In this document: positions 35,079 to 43,743 of the stretch, piece by piece
Numbering within the stretch: position 1 is the stretch's first letter
How the letters are laid out: the number at the start of each line of letters is the position of its first letter
Source of the DNA: Pontibacter chinhatensis
Lineage (GTDB): Bacteria > Bacteroidota > Bacteroidia > Cytophagales > Hymenobacteraceae
Assembly (NCBI RefSeq): GCF_900113285.1
Contig: NZ_FOOT01000005.1
Coordinates: 372,001 to 436,000, forward strand
Direction: 5' to 3'
Length of the DNA: 64,000 bases
The notes under the pieces: model-generated
Told to the model about the DNA's origin: nothing
What the model saw: the letters and a program-made list of their open reading frames with translations, nothing else
Databases searched by the model: none
Program-made: the position numbers and the translations under genes

Positions 35079-35762
35079 ATGGACAGATACTATGAAAACG
35101 ACAACCGCCAGCGCAAAAACCACTATGCTGATTTCGATGAGCATGGCAACCCGCTGACCGGTAACCGCAACAGTTTATCCCGCCGAAACCCGGAAGGCAA
35201 CTATGGCAGCGGCATGTATGAGCGCGATGACCGCCGACGCGGAGAATATACCACCCACTCGGCACGAGCCTACGGCGACATGAGCCATGGCACCCGCTAC
35301 GGCGAAGGCGGCAGCTACGAAGGCGGAGGATCTGCTTATGGGCATTCCTACTATGGCCTGTCGGGCCAGCAGGGGCCGCGCATTACGCAGCACGACCGGG
35401 GCTGGGATGAGAGCCGCCAGTACGATGCCTACGGAGACTCCAGGCACTACCAGAACCGCGACCAGCGCTTCAGCGACAGCTTCGGGCGCAGCAGCGACGG
35501 CGGCTACATCAACGAGGGCAGACGGGACGTTAATCGCCGCCGCAACAACCCGGGCCATTATGATGACAGCTACCAGGGCTACCGCAGTTCCGGCTACGAC
35601 CGCAGCTATGATGACTTCCGGGGCACCGGTTATGGCTCCACGGAATACGATAACCGCGACAGGGACCGCATGCGCAGCCTCCGCGGCAACCGTGACAGCG
35701 ACTGGGAAGGAAACCGCAGCTATACCGAACACAACCGCTTCAACAGCGGGCAGGACTGGTAA
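35079..35762 (+). CDS. Disordered Gly/Tyr/Arg/Asp-rich protein
   Basis: Nearly the whole 227 residues are low complexity. Gly, Tyr, Arg, Asp, Ser and Asn dominate, with recurring DRxYD, RSSGYDRSYDD and YGDS patterns and almost no large aliphatic residues. No signal peptide, span or known domain is visible. The composition resembles condensate-forming or RNA-binding disordered proteins, and to a lesser degree the stress-linked Gly-rich proteins often annotated as hypothetical in this phylum. The frame is strongly coding, and a proper terminator follows. Role unknown. Confidence 0.7.
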   Translation: MDRYYENDNRQRKNHYADFDEHGNPLTGNRNSLSRRNPEGNYGSGMYERDDRRRGEYTTHSARAYGDMSHGTRYGEGGSYEGGGSAYGHSYYGLSGQQGPRITQHDRGWDESRQYDAYGDSRHYQNRDQRFSDSFGRSSDGGYINEGRRDVNRRRNNPGHYDDSYQGYRSSGYDRSYDDFRGTGYGSTEYDNRDRDRMRSLRGNRDSDWEGNRSYTEHNRFNSGQDW

Positions 35763-35793
35763 GCCTGTATTAACTTTTTATACTTAATCAGAC

Positions 35794-35837
35794 AGCGCCT
35801 CTGCCGGAGTATACTTCGGCGGAGGCGCTTTTTTTGT
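35794..35837 (+). terminator. Terminator after the disordered protein gene
   Basis: AGCGCCTCTGCCG (35794-35806) pairs with CGGCGGAGGCGCT (35817-35829) with one G-U pair. The loop contains AGTATACTT, and a T7 run follows. Confidence 0.85.
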
Positions 35838-35907
35838 TTATACTTTTGGAGGGCCTTATACTTCTATACTAGGTATATCAATAAACTGAGCGAGAGAAAG
35901 CAGTTCT

Positions 35908-36059
35908 TTGCCCTCGCTCGCCTCTGGCGAGTGTGCGTTATCTACCGGTCTCCGGCCGCCTTGGTCTATACTTTATACTTGTTGAATAGCTATACTTGAA
36001 GGGTAACGTGGCGGGACGCCACCTAATAGCCCACACTCGCCGGAGGCGAGCGAGGGCAA
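35908..36059. repeat. Inverted pair of REP-like elements
   Basis: A ~29-base sequence at 35908-35937 (core CTCGCTCGCC-TCT-GGCGAG) recurs inverted at 36031-36059 with about two mismatches. The right-hand copy is flanked by a second hairpin, TGGCG-GGAC-GCCA (36009-36021). A third, more diverged copy of the whole unit lies at 49225-49274. The unit is composed of two small stem-loops, like REP/MITE elements. It fills the gap between the disordered protein gene and the small minus-strand gene. Confidence 0.65.
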
Positions 36060-36217
36060 GAATGTTAACGGGAACGAAGGTTCAACTTCTTCCACTATAA
36101 CTCTTGCCGTTGTTGTGTCTAGTGACCAACAATCAGATTTGGGCAGGCAGTGCTTTCTACCTTTACTTAAAAGTGCATTTATACTTTATATTTGGCATTG
36201 GGAGGAGCACCAAAAGG

Positions 36218-36664
36218 CTATTCTTTGGATGCTGCAGATAGTCTTGTTGGAAGTAATTTTTCAAGCTCCCTTAACTCAGTTTTATACTCAGAACTATATT
36301 TTGCCTCTATCATCTCAGAAATTGCATTATACTTACTATCTGAAGAACTTTGCTTTACCCGTAGCATAACTTTGCCATAATCAATCAGGCATTCTGCAGT
36401 TATTGTAAATTCGTCTCCTTGGTTAAACTTTATCTCTAGTATGCAACCACTTGCGCCCTGCCTGTAAGTTGTATCTTCCAAGTAGTAACTCACATTTGTC
36501 ACAAAGCAAGCCTCATTTGTTATAGATTGGATGTCAGAAACAATAGCCTCTGTTAGGTAAGATGAGTTTTGCCAACAGACGCTATAGTTCTCAGAAAGAT
36601 CGTTTGAAGCAGCGTAGAGTTTTTTACTTAGGTCGGCTAGACACTGATATATCTTAAATTCCAT
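36218..36664 (-). CDS. AT-rich orphan hypothetical protein
   Basis: A 148-residue predicted cytosolic protein that I do not recognise. It has a helical N-terminus (IYQCLADLSKKLYAASNDL), a strand-rich middle with Cys and Tyr (CFVTNVSYYLEDTTY, CILEIKFNQGDEFTI) and a Ser-rich C-terminus. Its base composition is clearly more AT-rich than its neighbours, and its codon use is softer. It sits next to REP-like repeats, which hints at recent acquisition. The overlapping plus-strand frame at 36115-36369 looks like a shadow. Confidence 0.55.
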   Translation of the reverse strand: MEFKIYQCLADLSKKLYAASNDLSENYSVCWQNSSYLTEAIVSDIQSITNEACFVTNVSYYLEDTTYRQGASGCILEIKFNQGDEFTITAECLIDYGKVMLRVKQSSSDSKYNAISEMIEAKYSSEYKTELRELEKLLPTRLSAASKE

Positions 36665-36751
36665 ACTTGCAATTTAGCCCATTACCCAGCTAAATCAAGA
36701 ATCTTTCTGCCCCAGCAAGTATAAGTCTGCTGAAATACTTAAATTTTGGCT

Positions 36752-38146
36752 ATGAAACGCCTCAACCAGAAAATCACCCTGACGCTGGCCTTGTTACTGC
36801 TCCATACCTTTGCCTGGGCGCAGACGGTGCCGGAGAAAGTGACCGCGGCCTACCAGGCCTTTGAGCAGGACCCGCAGCTGCAGAACGCCATCTCCTCGCT
36901 TTACATCACCGACGCCAAAACCGGCAAGGTCATCTTCGACAAGAACAGCCGGATAGGCCTGGCGCCTGCCTCCACCATGAAGCTCATTACCAGCATCAGC
37001 GCTTATGAGCTGCTGGGCACCGACTTCAAGTATGAAACAAAGTTTGCTTACCGTAAAGGGAAAGGTCCGGCGGAACTGCTTATACTTCCGAGCGGCGACC
37101 CTACGCTGGGCAGCTGGCGTTGGCCCGAGACGAAGGAAGGCGAAGTGCTGCAGGGACTCACCAGAGCGTTGCAGAAAACAGGAGTAAAGAGCTTTGGGAG
37201 TGTGCTGGTGGCTAACGAGGGCTGGAACGACGAAACAGTGCCCGACGGCTGGATGTGGCAGGACATTGCCAACTACTACGGCGCGGGACCGGCCAAGCTG
37301 AACTGGCGCGAAAACCAATATGATGTCATACTTCAATCAGGGGCAAAAATAGGTGACCCGGTGGCCATCGTTAAAACGGTGCCTGCGCTGAATGGCTATA
37401 CCCTGCACTCTGAGCTTACTGCGGCCGCGGCCGGTACTGGCGACAATGCCTATATCTACTTTCCGCTGAGTACTTCGGCGGCCACCATCCGGGGCACCAT
37501 TCCGGTAAACGAAAGCAGCTTTAAAATCTCCGGGGCCATGCCTTCGGCTTCTCGCCAGTTTGTATCCACCCTTTCTGACACGCTGCGGACGGTAGGGATT
37601 AAGCTGCCTAAGTCCGTTACCGAGCATCATCTTGCTCTGCCTTATAACGATTACACGGTGTTCCACACCATCACCTCTCCGCCGCTGGACAGCATCATTT
37701 ATTGGTTTAACCGCCGAAGTATAAATCTGTATGGCGAGGCGCTCGTGAAAACCATCGCCGCCAAACATACCCCCGACAGCCGGACAAGCAACGGTTTGAA
37801 GGAAATTCGTGCCTTCTGGAAAGAGTGGGGCCTGCCGGAAACAGAGCTGAGCATGGTGGATGGCTCCGGCCTTTCGCCGCTGAACCGGGTGACCACGCAC
37901 GCGCAGGTGCAGCTGCTGCAGCACGCCAGGTTGCAACCCTGGTATAACGGCATCTATGCTTCGCTGCCTGTCTTTAACGGCATGAAGATGAAGAGCGGCA
38001 CCATTCGCGGCGTAAAAGGTTTCTGCGGCTACCACAAGAGCGCGGACGGTAAGGAGTATGTTTTCTCCTTTATCGTCAACAACTACAATGGCTCGGCCTC
38101 TGCGCTGGTGAAAAAGATGTATAAAGTGCTGGATGAGCTGAAGTAA
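36752..38146 (+). CDS. dacB: D-alanyl-D-alanine carboxypeptidase/endopeptidase (PBP4 type)
   Basis: A 464-residue periplasmic class C penicillin-binding protein. I start at ATG 36752; a TTG two codons upstream is less likely. A signal peptide (ending AWAQ) precedes the peptidase S13 domain. Active-site motifs are STMK (nucleophile Ser in PASTMKLIT, near residue 71), SGL in DGSGLSPLN as the SxN equivalent, and KSGT near residue 412. The enzyme removes the terminal D-Ala or cleaves cross-links in peptidoglycan. The gene is monocistronic with its own terminator. dacB is the usual symbol for this type. Confidence 0.88.
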   Translation: MKRLNQKITLTLALLLLHTFAWAQTVPEKVTAAYQAFEQDPQLQNAISSLYITDAKTGKVIFDKNSRIGLAPASTMKLITSISAYELLGTDFKYETKFAYRKGKGPAELLILPSGDPTLGSWRWPETKEGEVLQGLTRALQKTGVKSFGSVLVANEGWNDETVPDGWMWQDIANYYGAGPAKLNWRENQYDVILQSGAKIGDPVAIVKTVPALNGYTLHSELTAAAAGTGDNAYIYFPLSTSAATIRGTIPVNESSFKISGAMPSASRQFVSTLSDTLRTVGIKLPKSVTEHHLALPYNDYTVFHTITSPPLDSIIYWFNRRSINLYGEALVKTIAAKHTPDSRTSNGLKEIRAFWKEWGLPETELSMVDGSGLSPLNRVTTHAQVQLLQHARLQPWYNGIYASLPVFNGMKMKSGTIRGVKGFCGYHKSADGKEYVFSFIVNNYNGSASALVKKMYKVLDELK

Positions 38147-38173
38147 GAGCTTGCCAAAGTATAAGTATAAACG

Positions 38174-38210
38174 CCAGCGCCCCTGCTAACTGCAGGGGCG
38201 CTGGTGTTTT
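38174..38210 (+). terminator. Terminator after the PBP4 gene
   Basis: CCAGCGCCCCTGC (38174-38186) pairs perfectly with GCAGGGGCGCTGG (38192-38204), followed by TGTTTT. It stands between convergent genes. Confidence 0.8.
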
Positions 38211-38224
38211 AAGTATAATAGGCC

Positions 38225-38557
38225 TTAGCCCCGCTTTTTGGTGTCCTCGTTGCTTTTGTGTGTCTTTAGCGTGCTGGCGTTGGGCTGGTTGTTTCTGAAC
38301 TCCTTATCCGTGCTGTCTGCCCCACGCGTGGTGGTGCTGGGGTTAGCGTTAGAGCCCTGTGGGCTGTTCTGGTTCGGGGTGTCTTTGCCTTTTTTAGCGC
38401 CGCCACTGCTGCCTTCGCGACTCGTTTTGTTCTCGCCGCGCGTATTGTCGGCACCGCCAGCCACAGGGCCTGTTTTGGTACCCTTACCCAGTCCGCTTAC
38501 ACCTTCCCCTTTTCTTGAATTCGGGTCTTCTGAAATATTTCGATTGTTGCTGCTCAT
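38225..38557 (-). CDS. Disordered Gly/Lys/Asn/Thr-rich small protein
   Basis: A 110-residue hydrophilic, low-complexity protein (RKGEGVSGLGKGTKTGP, SGGAKKGKDTPNQNSPQGSN) with no aromatic core, span or signal. It resembles small stress-related disordered proteins such as those with KGE-like repeats, but no family assignment is justified. It is convergent with the PBP4 gene. Upstream (38558-38853) lies about 300 nt with no other gene; divergent promoters for this gene and the AsmA-like gene should be there. Confidence 0.6.
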   Translation of the reverse strand: MSSNNRNISEDPNSRKGEGVSGLGKGTKTGPVAGGADNTRGENKTSREGSSGGAKKGKDTPNQNSPQGSNANPSTTTRGADSTDKEFRNNQPNASTLKTHKSNEDTKKRG

Positions 38558-38853
38558 AGTCTGTTTTCTTCTTAGTTATACATCGTTCATCTACCCACTC
38601 GGGTTTTAGTTGTACGACGGATAAGAAGGCTTAGGTTAAGAAAAGCGTACAAATACTGCCGGCACAAAAGTATGGAGACTGCATAGAGAAAGGCCCAAAA
38701 CAGGAGTATGCCCAGAGGATTTTGGACGTTGGAGCCTGCTTTATGATGTACCGTATCAGGTGTAATCAGTGCATAGAACCTTCTTTAAAAAGAAGAGTTT
38801 AAGGATAAGCTGATGGAGGGATTTTCTTCCATAGAAGCCGTTGTGTGAAGGCT

Positions 38854-41800
38854 ATGAGATGGCACCCTTTTGTTAATTTCTTCCTGCTGATCCTGGGACT
38901 GATCGTTGTATCCGTTCTGGCAGCCTTGCTTTTGCTACCCCCGCTTTACGAAGGAAAAGCACATGCCTTCCTCAAGGCGAAAATTGCCAGCGAAACGGGC
39001 CTGGCCCTGTCACCTTTCCAGACGGAAATCTCCAGCTGGAAGAACTTTCCATCTATGACGGTTTCCCTCCACAACATCGCTCTGGTGGATACTGCACACG
39101 CGGAGCACCTGGAGGTGCTGGCTGCCAAGCATGTGGAGGTGCTCCTACCTATGCTGCAACTTCCTTACAGCGGTATCCGGGTGAGTGAAGTGTACCTGGA
39201 TGGCGTGTCCTTTCACCAGCGGGTAGACTCGGCGGGGAATAAAATCAGTCTTTCATTCAGCAAGAAGAACAAGGAAAATGCTGACCCTGATGAGCTATCG
39301 CTGCGCATCCGGAAAGTAGTTATCCGAAACGCTAAGGTACTTAGCGAGAACTTCTTCAAGCAAAGCGCCTTTTCCCTGCGGTTGCTCCATGCTGATCTGG
39401 CTGCAGAGGTAAAAGATGGCCTCCTGGAAATTCAGGGAAAGCTGCAGGGCCGGATTAACCACATCTCCAGCAAGGAACTGCACCTGTTCCGGGATAATGA
39501 GTTCACCGCCGATGCCTCTTATACATTTGACCTTCGGAAAAAGCAGGGCATGATACAGGATAGCCGGGCCATTCTTAACGGGAACGAGGTGCTGATCTCC
39601 GGCACACACCAGAAGGCTGCCTCCGGCCTTGGCTCCGATCTGGACCTCCATTTTAAAGGGACGCAGCCGTTTTTCTTTCTCCTGAACCAGATGGCCGAAG
39701 TACGATCAATTCCGTTGCTGAAGCAGGTGGAGAGCGATGGCCGCGTGAAATTGCACTACCACATTGCCGGTCGTTCCGGCCCCAAACAGCGCCCCCGCAA
39801 CAGGCTATACTTTGATCTGGAAGACGGCAGGCTGCACTGGCCAACCACCCGTTTCACGCTGTCGCACATCCAGATGGCCGGACAATTGGACAACGGCCCG
39901 CAGCATACTCCTGAGTCAAGCTCCTTTACACTGCACCGCCTGTCGGCCAGCACCGGCAAGGATAGCCTGCAGCTAAAAGCCGAAATCACCAACTTTACCA
40001 AACCCTATATAGATGCCCAACTCAGCGGAAGCTATACTTTAGACAGCCTGGCAGAGGTGCTGCCTCCTGATTACGTATCGTTGCCGCGGGGCACGCTTGC
40101 CGGCAACGTGGCCATCAAGGGCAACTTGCACGCCAGCAAGGATCGCCAGCAGGCGCAGGATCTGAAATGGCAGGGCGTAATCAGACTGCACGAGGTGGGG
40201 TTCCAGCCGGCAAAGCTGACTGTTCCGTGCACCGAGGTAAACGGCGAGGCCCGGCTGGCGGGCAATGAGCTGCGGCTGCACCAGATGCGCGGCAAGCTGG
40301 GAGGGGAGCCCTTCAGGGTGGAGGGTTCTGTGAAAGATGCGATGAACTATTTGTTGGGCCAGCACAACACCGTTTCGGTGGACGGGGCTGTCATGCTGCA
40401 GCAGGTGAAGACGGATTGGATAAAACTAAAGCAGGAGGGTAGGGGCGGTTCCCCTCGTGCAGCAATTGCCGCTGCCGAAGAGAACTCCACCACCATACTT
40501 CCAGCCTTCCTGCGGGTGAACGTGCGCCTGGCGTGTCAGCAACTGGACCTGCAGAAGACATCTGTCGAGAACATGCGGGCCAGGCTGCGAAGCAATGGCC
40601 GCCGGCTTACACTCTCTAATATCGGCCTGACAACACAAGGCGTAGCGGTTACCGGAAACGTGTCGGTGCCCAACGATAACAGGCAGCTGTATGCAGCCGA
40701 CCTGCAGCTCTCAGCCCGGCTCGACTCGCTGGACCTGACAAGTATGGAGCAGGTAAATTCGCTGGCTAACTCGGCAGGCTCTAAAAAAACAGCTGTATCA
40801 AAAGACAAGGGGCTGGAGTACATACTGCCTCTGCAAAAGGCGCAAATCAACCTGCACGTCAGCCGGATAAACCTGCCGGGGGCCGAAGACCTGGAAGACC
40901 TCTCCGTGCAACTGAATAAGAACAAGGGCCACGTGATGATGCGGGACATGCGCTTCCGCACATCGAAGGGCGGTGCTGCCAGCGCGTACGGCGGCTTTTA
41001 CCTTGTCAATTCAAAACCTGTCAGGCCTTACCTGGATGTAACCATGCAATATGGCTTTCTGGATCTGCAGGCCTTTATGCAGAACATGGCAGCGCTTAAA
41101 ACACTCCTTCCGCCTGATGAGCCGGAGCCCGACACACCGCCTACTGCAAATGAAAAAGAAGCGCTCAGAAAAAAGGTGTATGACCTGGGATTGCACGTGA
41201 AAGCGCAGGAGCTGAAGTATGAGTATCTGAGTGGGACAAACTTGGCCGTTGATGTCCGGATGAACCGGGAGCAGGCGCAACTGGACGAACTATACCTGAA
41301 CGCTTTCGGAGGAACAATTTACTCGCGTGGCGTCATGTACCTCAACGAGCCTACCGACACTATTCCGGTCCGGCTGAAGGCGCAGGTGCAGGATATCGAC
41401 CTGGAGCAATTGTTTGCCTTTGCCGAGCAAATGGAGCTGGACGTGCTGAGTAGCCAGAACATAAAAGGAACGGCCAATTGCTATGTGACCGTCTTCACCA
41501 AACTGGACCAGACCTTTACGCCGGGCTTCGACCAGACGGTGGCTTACTCCAGGGCCACTTTCCACGATATGGAGCTGATCGATGTAAAGCCCATACAGGA
41601 GGCGCTCGGCTTTATGCGGAAGGAGCGTACCGGACACCTGTTTTTTGAGGATGTGGATGCTGACTTTGTGCTATACAAAAACAAGTTCGTCGCGCCCGGC
41701 TTCAGTCTGAACAACAACCTGTCGGCCTTTGACCTGCGGGGTTCCTATACGATGAAAGGCGCTGCCAACCTGAGCCTGGATGTGAATGTTTTCGATATCC

Positions 41801-42027
41801 TGTTCGGGAACAACGAGCGCCGCATCGAAAAAATACAGGAAGACTCACTGTCTTTAAATAACAACCAGAGCAAACAGCACCTGCTGCTGGTGCGGGAAGA
41901 GGAAAAGTATAAAGTGAAGCTCAGTAACCGCAAAGAAAGGGAGGACATCTCGCTGGTGCTGCGCAACGAGTTTCTGGACGTGCTGCGGCAATACCAGATA
42001 GACACCGCTTTCTCCGAAATCAAGTAA
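38854..42027 (+). CDS. Large AsmA-like envelope protein
   Basis: About 1057 residues (ATG 38854; GTG 38845 is also in frame and 3 codons longer). One N-terminal membrane anchor (FFLLILGLIVVSVLAALLLLP is the span) is followed by a long strand-rich periplasmic body. An AsmA-type C-terminal region ends the protein (FDLRGSYTMKGAANLSLDVNVFDIL). AsmA/TamB-like proteins bridge the periplasm and are thought to move lipids or help outer-membrane assembly. The repeated VxLHNIALxD and LRGSYTM patterns fit a lipid-groove beta-taco fold. It stands alone and has no terminator hairpin of note. Confidence 0.78.
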   Translation: MRWHPFVNFFLLILGLIVVSVLAALLLLPPLYEGKAHAFLKAKIASETGLALSPFQTEISSWKNFPSMTVSLHNIALVDTAHAEHLEVLAAKHVEVLLPMLQLPYSGIRVSEVYLDGVSFHQRVDSAGNKISLSFSKKNKENADPDELSLRIRKVVIRNAKVLSENFFKQSAFSLRLLHADLAAEVKDGLLEIQGKLQGRINHISSKELHLFRDNEFTADASYTFDLRKKQGMIQDSRAILNGNEVLISGTHQKAASGLGSDLDLHFKGTQPFFFLLNQMAEVRSIPLLKQVESDGRVKLHYHIAGRSGPKQRPRNRLYFDLEDGRLHWPTTRFTLSHIQMAGQLDNGPQHTPESSSFTLHRLSASTGKDSLQLKAEITNFTKPYIDAQLSGSYTLDSLAEVLPPDYVSLPRGTLAGNVAIKGNLHASKDRQQAQDLKWQGVIRLHEVGFQPAKLTVPCTEVNGEARLAGNELRLHQMRGKLGGEPFRVEGSVKDAMNYLLGQHNTVSVDGAVMLQQVKTDWIKLKQEGRGGSPRAAIAAAEENSTTILPAFLRVNVRLACQQLDLQKTSVENMRARLRSNGRRLTLSNIGLTTQGVAVTGNVSVPNDNRQLYAADLQLSARLDSLDLTSMEQVNSLANSAGSKKTAVSKDKGLEYILPLQKAQINLHVSRINLPGAEDLEDLSVQLNKNKGHVMMRDMRFRTSKGGAASAYGGFYLVNSKPVRPYLDVTMQYGFLDLQAFMQNMAALKTLLPPDEPEPDTPPTANEKEALRKKVYDLGLHVKAQELKYEYLSGTNLAVDVRMNREQAQLDELYLNAFGGTIYSRGVMYLNEPTDTIPVRLKAQVQDIDLEQLFAFAEQMELDVLSSQNIKGTANCYVTVFTKLDQTFTPGFDQTVAYSRATFHDMELIDVKPIQEALGFMRKERTGHLFFEDVDADFVLYKNKFVAPGFSLNNNLSAFDLRGSYTMKGAANLSLDVNVFDILFGNNERRIEKIQEDSLSLNNNQSKQHLLLVREEEKYKVKLSNRKEREDISLVLRNEFLDVLRQYQIDTAFSEIK

Positions 42028-42196
42028 TTATCACCTGTTTCTATTCATTCCCACTGCCCTCATAACTTTATAGTAAAAAGCTGATGCCAAGCAGGTTGTG
42101 CTTTAACTTAATTTCTGCAACATACGTTTATAGTGCTATGTAAATATTTTGTGATGGATTATGTATTTACAGTGTACCTAAGTTAAAAACACAACT

Positions 42197-42622
42197 ATGG
42201 AAAGATTTTTAGGAAACTACGGCCCACAGCTGTACGCGCTGCTGCGCATCGTCGCCGGTCTGCTGTTTGCCATGCACGGCACCCAGAAATTATTTGGCTG
42301 GCCCGGAGATGGCAATACCGTGGAATTAGCGTCCCTGATGGGTCTCGCCGGTATCATCGAGTTTGTGGGCGGGCTGATGATTGCGTTTGGCTTCCTGACG
42401 AGCTGGGCTGCCTTTATCGCCAGTGGTGAGATGGCCGTGGCCTACTTTATGGCGCATGCGCCACAGGCCCTCTGGCCTATTGAGAACCAGGGAGAACTAA
42501 CGGTGGTGTACTGTTTCCTGTTCTTGTACATGGCGGCCCGGGGCTCCGGCATCTGGAGCGTAGACGCCGCCAGGGGCAGGCGGCCTGTCACAGCGGAGGG
42601 TGCACGGCCTACCTATAGTTAG
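42197..42622 (+). CDS. DoxX family membrane protein
   Basis: A 141-residue protein with four membrane helices in the DoxX pattern. RIVAGLLFAMHGTQKLFGWPG is the conserved first helix and its loop (about residues 14-35). GLAGIIEFVGGLMIAFGF, FIASGEMAVAYFM and TVVYCFLFLYMAA follow. DoxX proteins are linked to oxidative stress and thiosulfate metabolism, but this one's role is open. The upstream 170 nt are AT-rich and probably hold its promoter. Confidence 0.85.
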   Translation: MERFLGNYGPQLYALLRIVAGLLFAMHGTQKLFGWPGDGNTVELASLMGLAGIIEFVGGLMIAFGFLTSWAAFIASGEMAVAYFMAHAPQALWPIENQGELTVVYCFLFLYMAARGSGIWSVDAARGRRPVTAEGARPTYS

Positions 42623-42775
42623 GTTAGCTAAATCCTGTGGCTGAATACATTAGGCTCCAGGCTTCAGCCAATCACAAGGCAAGTCCTGCGCTTGCATGTA
42701 TGGCAGTGGAAAAAATAGGCGGCAGAGAACTCAGCAGGTGATTACTATCGTTAGCGGGCTAAAGTCTTATAATCG

Positions 42776-43228
42776 ATGCTTCGCTGGAAAGATGTTATTT
42801 ACTACGCCAAATACAGTAATCCGGAGCCTGCCAGAAGAGTAGAGAAAACGGAGGAGGAGTGGCGCCAGCTGCTGGAGCCCTCACGGTACCGTATCCTTCG
42901 GAAGAAGGAGACAGAACCTCCCTACCGGAATGCCTACTGCCGGTCGTATGAGCCTGGGCAATACACGTGTGCCGGGTGCGGGAGCCTGTTGTTTCATGCC
43001 AGCGAAAAGTACCACGCTATTTCCGGCTGGCCTAGCTTCACCCAGCCGGCCACCAGGGGGGCCGTTAAGTATACTTTTGATAACAGCCACAACATGGAGC
43101 GCATAGAGGTGCGCTGCAATGTGTGCGACGGGCATCTGGGGCACGTGTTTCCCGACGGACCCGAACCAGCGGGTGTGCGGTACTGCATCAACTCAGAAAG
43201 TTTAATACATGGAAGTATAGGTTGCTAA
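42776..43228 (+). CDS. msrB: Peptide-methionine (R)-S-oxide reductase
   Basis: This 150-residue protein covers the complete MsrB fold. It reduces the R-epimer of methionine sulfoxide in proteins. Zinc cysteines are Cys65, Cys68, Cys114 and Cys117, and the catalytic cysteine is Cys137 in RYCINSESL. GWPSFTQP and GHLGHVFPDGP are family signatures. There is no signal peptide, so it is cytosolic. It lies next to a DoxX gene, which fits an oxidative-stress role. Confidence 0.92.
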   Translation: MLRWKDVIYYAKYSNPEPARRVEKTEEEWRQLLEPSRYRILRKKETEPPYRNAYCRSYEPGQYTCAGCGSLLFHASEKYHAISGWPSFTQPATRGAVKYTFDNSHNMERIEVRCNVCDGHLGHVFPDGPEPAGVRYCINSESLIHGSIGC

Positions 43229-43313
43229 TATATTTAGCAAAAAAGTTGTTTTCGGGCTTAGTTATAACCTTGTTTCTTGTATTTGCGTAAAAAATTAGCA
43301 AAAACTAAAGGTC

Positions 43314-43682
43314 ATGAAGTTGAAGATAGATGAAAAACCATTTCTGCCCGAAGGCCGGCACGTGGTGAAAATAACGGAAGTAGAAGAAGGCAGAAGCGAA
43401 AACAAGGATATCCCGTTTATCAATTGCCGTTTAGAAAATGAAGATGGTTTTGTGAACCAGCGCTTTTACCTGAGCGAGCCAGGGCAACCGATACTTGCTT
43501 CTTTTCTGAAGGCGCTCGGCATCGACAAGCAGGAGGTAGACTCGAAGGAACTTAAGGGCAAGAGCCTCTCCGTGGAAGTGGAAGAGCGCACCTATGAAGA
43601 TGCGGAAGGCAAAGAAAAAACGATCAAGCAAGCCACCCACTTTGAGGCAGTTGGCAAAGCCAATACCTCAAACAGAATTTAA
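43314..43682 (+). CDS. Small hypothetical protein, possible OB-like fold
   Basis: A 122-residue acidic protein with no signal or span. The opening LPEGRHVVKITEVEEGRSENKD and the NCRLENEDGFVNQRFYLSE stretch resemble phage and Bacteroidota proteins of the DUF669/ssDNA-binding type, which build a five-stranded barrel; I offer this only as a guess. It has its own gap upstream (86 nt) and a terminator downstream, so it is monocistronic. Confidence 0.6.
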   Translation: MKLKIDEKPFLPEGRHVVKITEVEEGRSENKDIPFINCRLENEDGFVNQRFYLSEPGQPILASFLKALGIDKQEVDSKELKGKSLSVEVEERTYEDAEGKEKTIKQATHFEAVGKANTSNRI

Positions 43683-43697
43683 GTCATATTAACTATC

Positions 43698-43731
43698 AAA
43701 GAAGGAGCCTGGTGCTCCTTCTTTTGTTTTT
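43698..43731 (+). terminator. Terminator after the 122-residue gene
   Basis: AAAGAAGGAGC (43698-43708) pairs perfectly with GCTCCTTCTTT (43714-43724), loop CTGGT, followed by TGTTTTT. Confidence 0.85.
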
Positions 43732-43743
43732 GGTCCCTGCTGC

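Noticed and set aside
36115..36369. An 84-codon plus-strand frame
   Set aside because: It overlaps the minus-strand orphan gene and reads as low-complexity sequence without a family.
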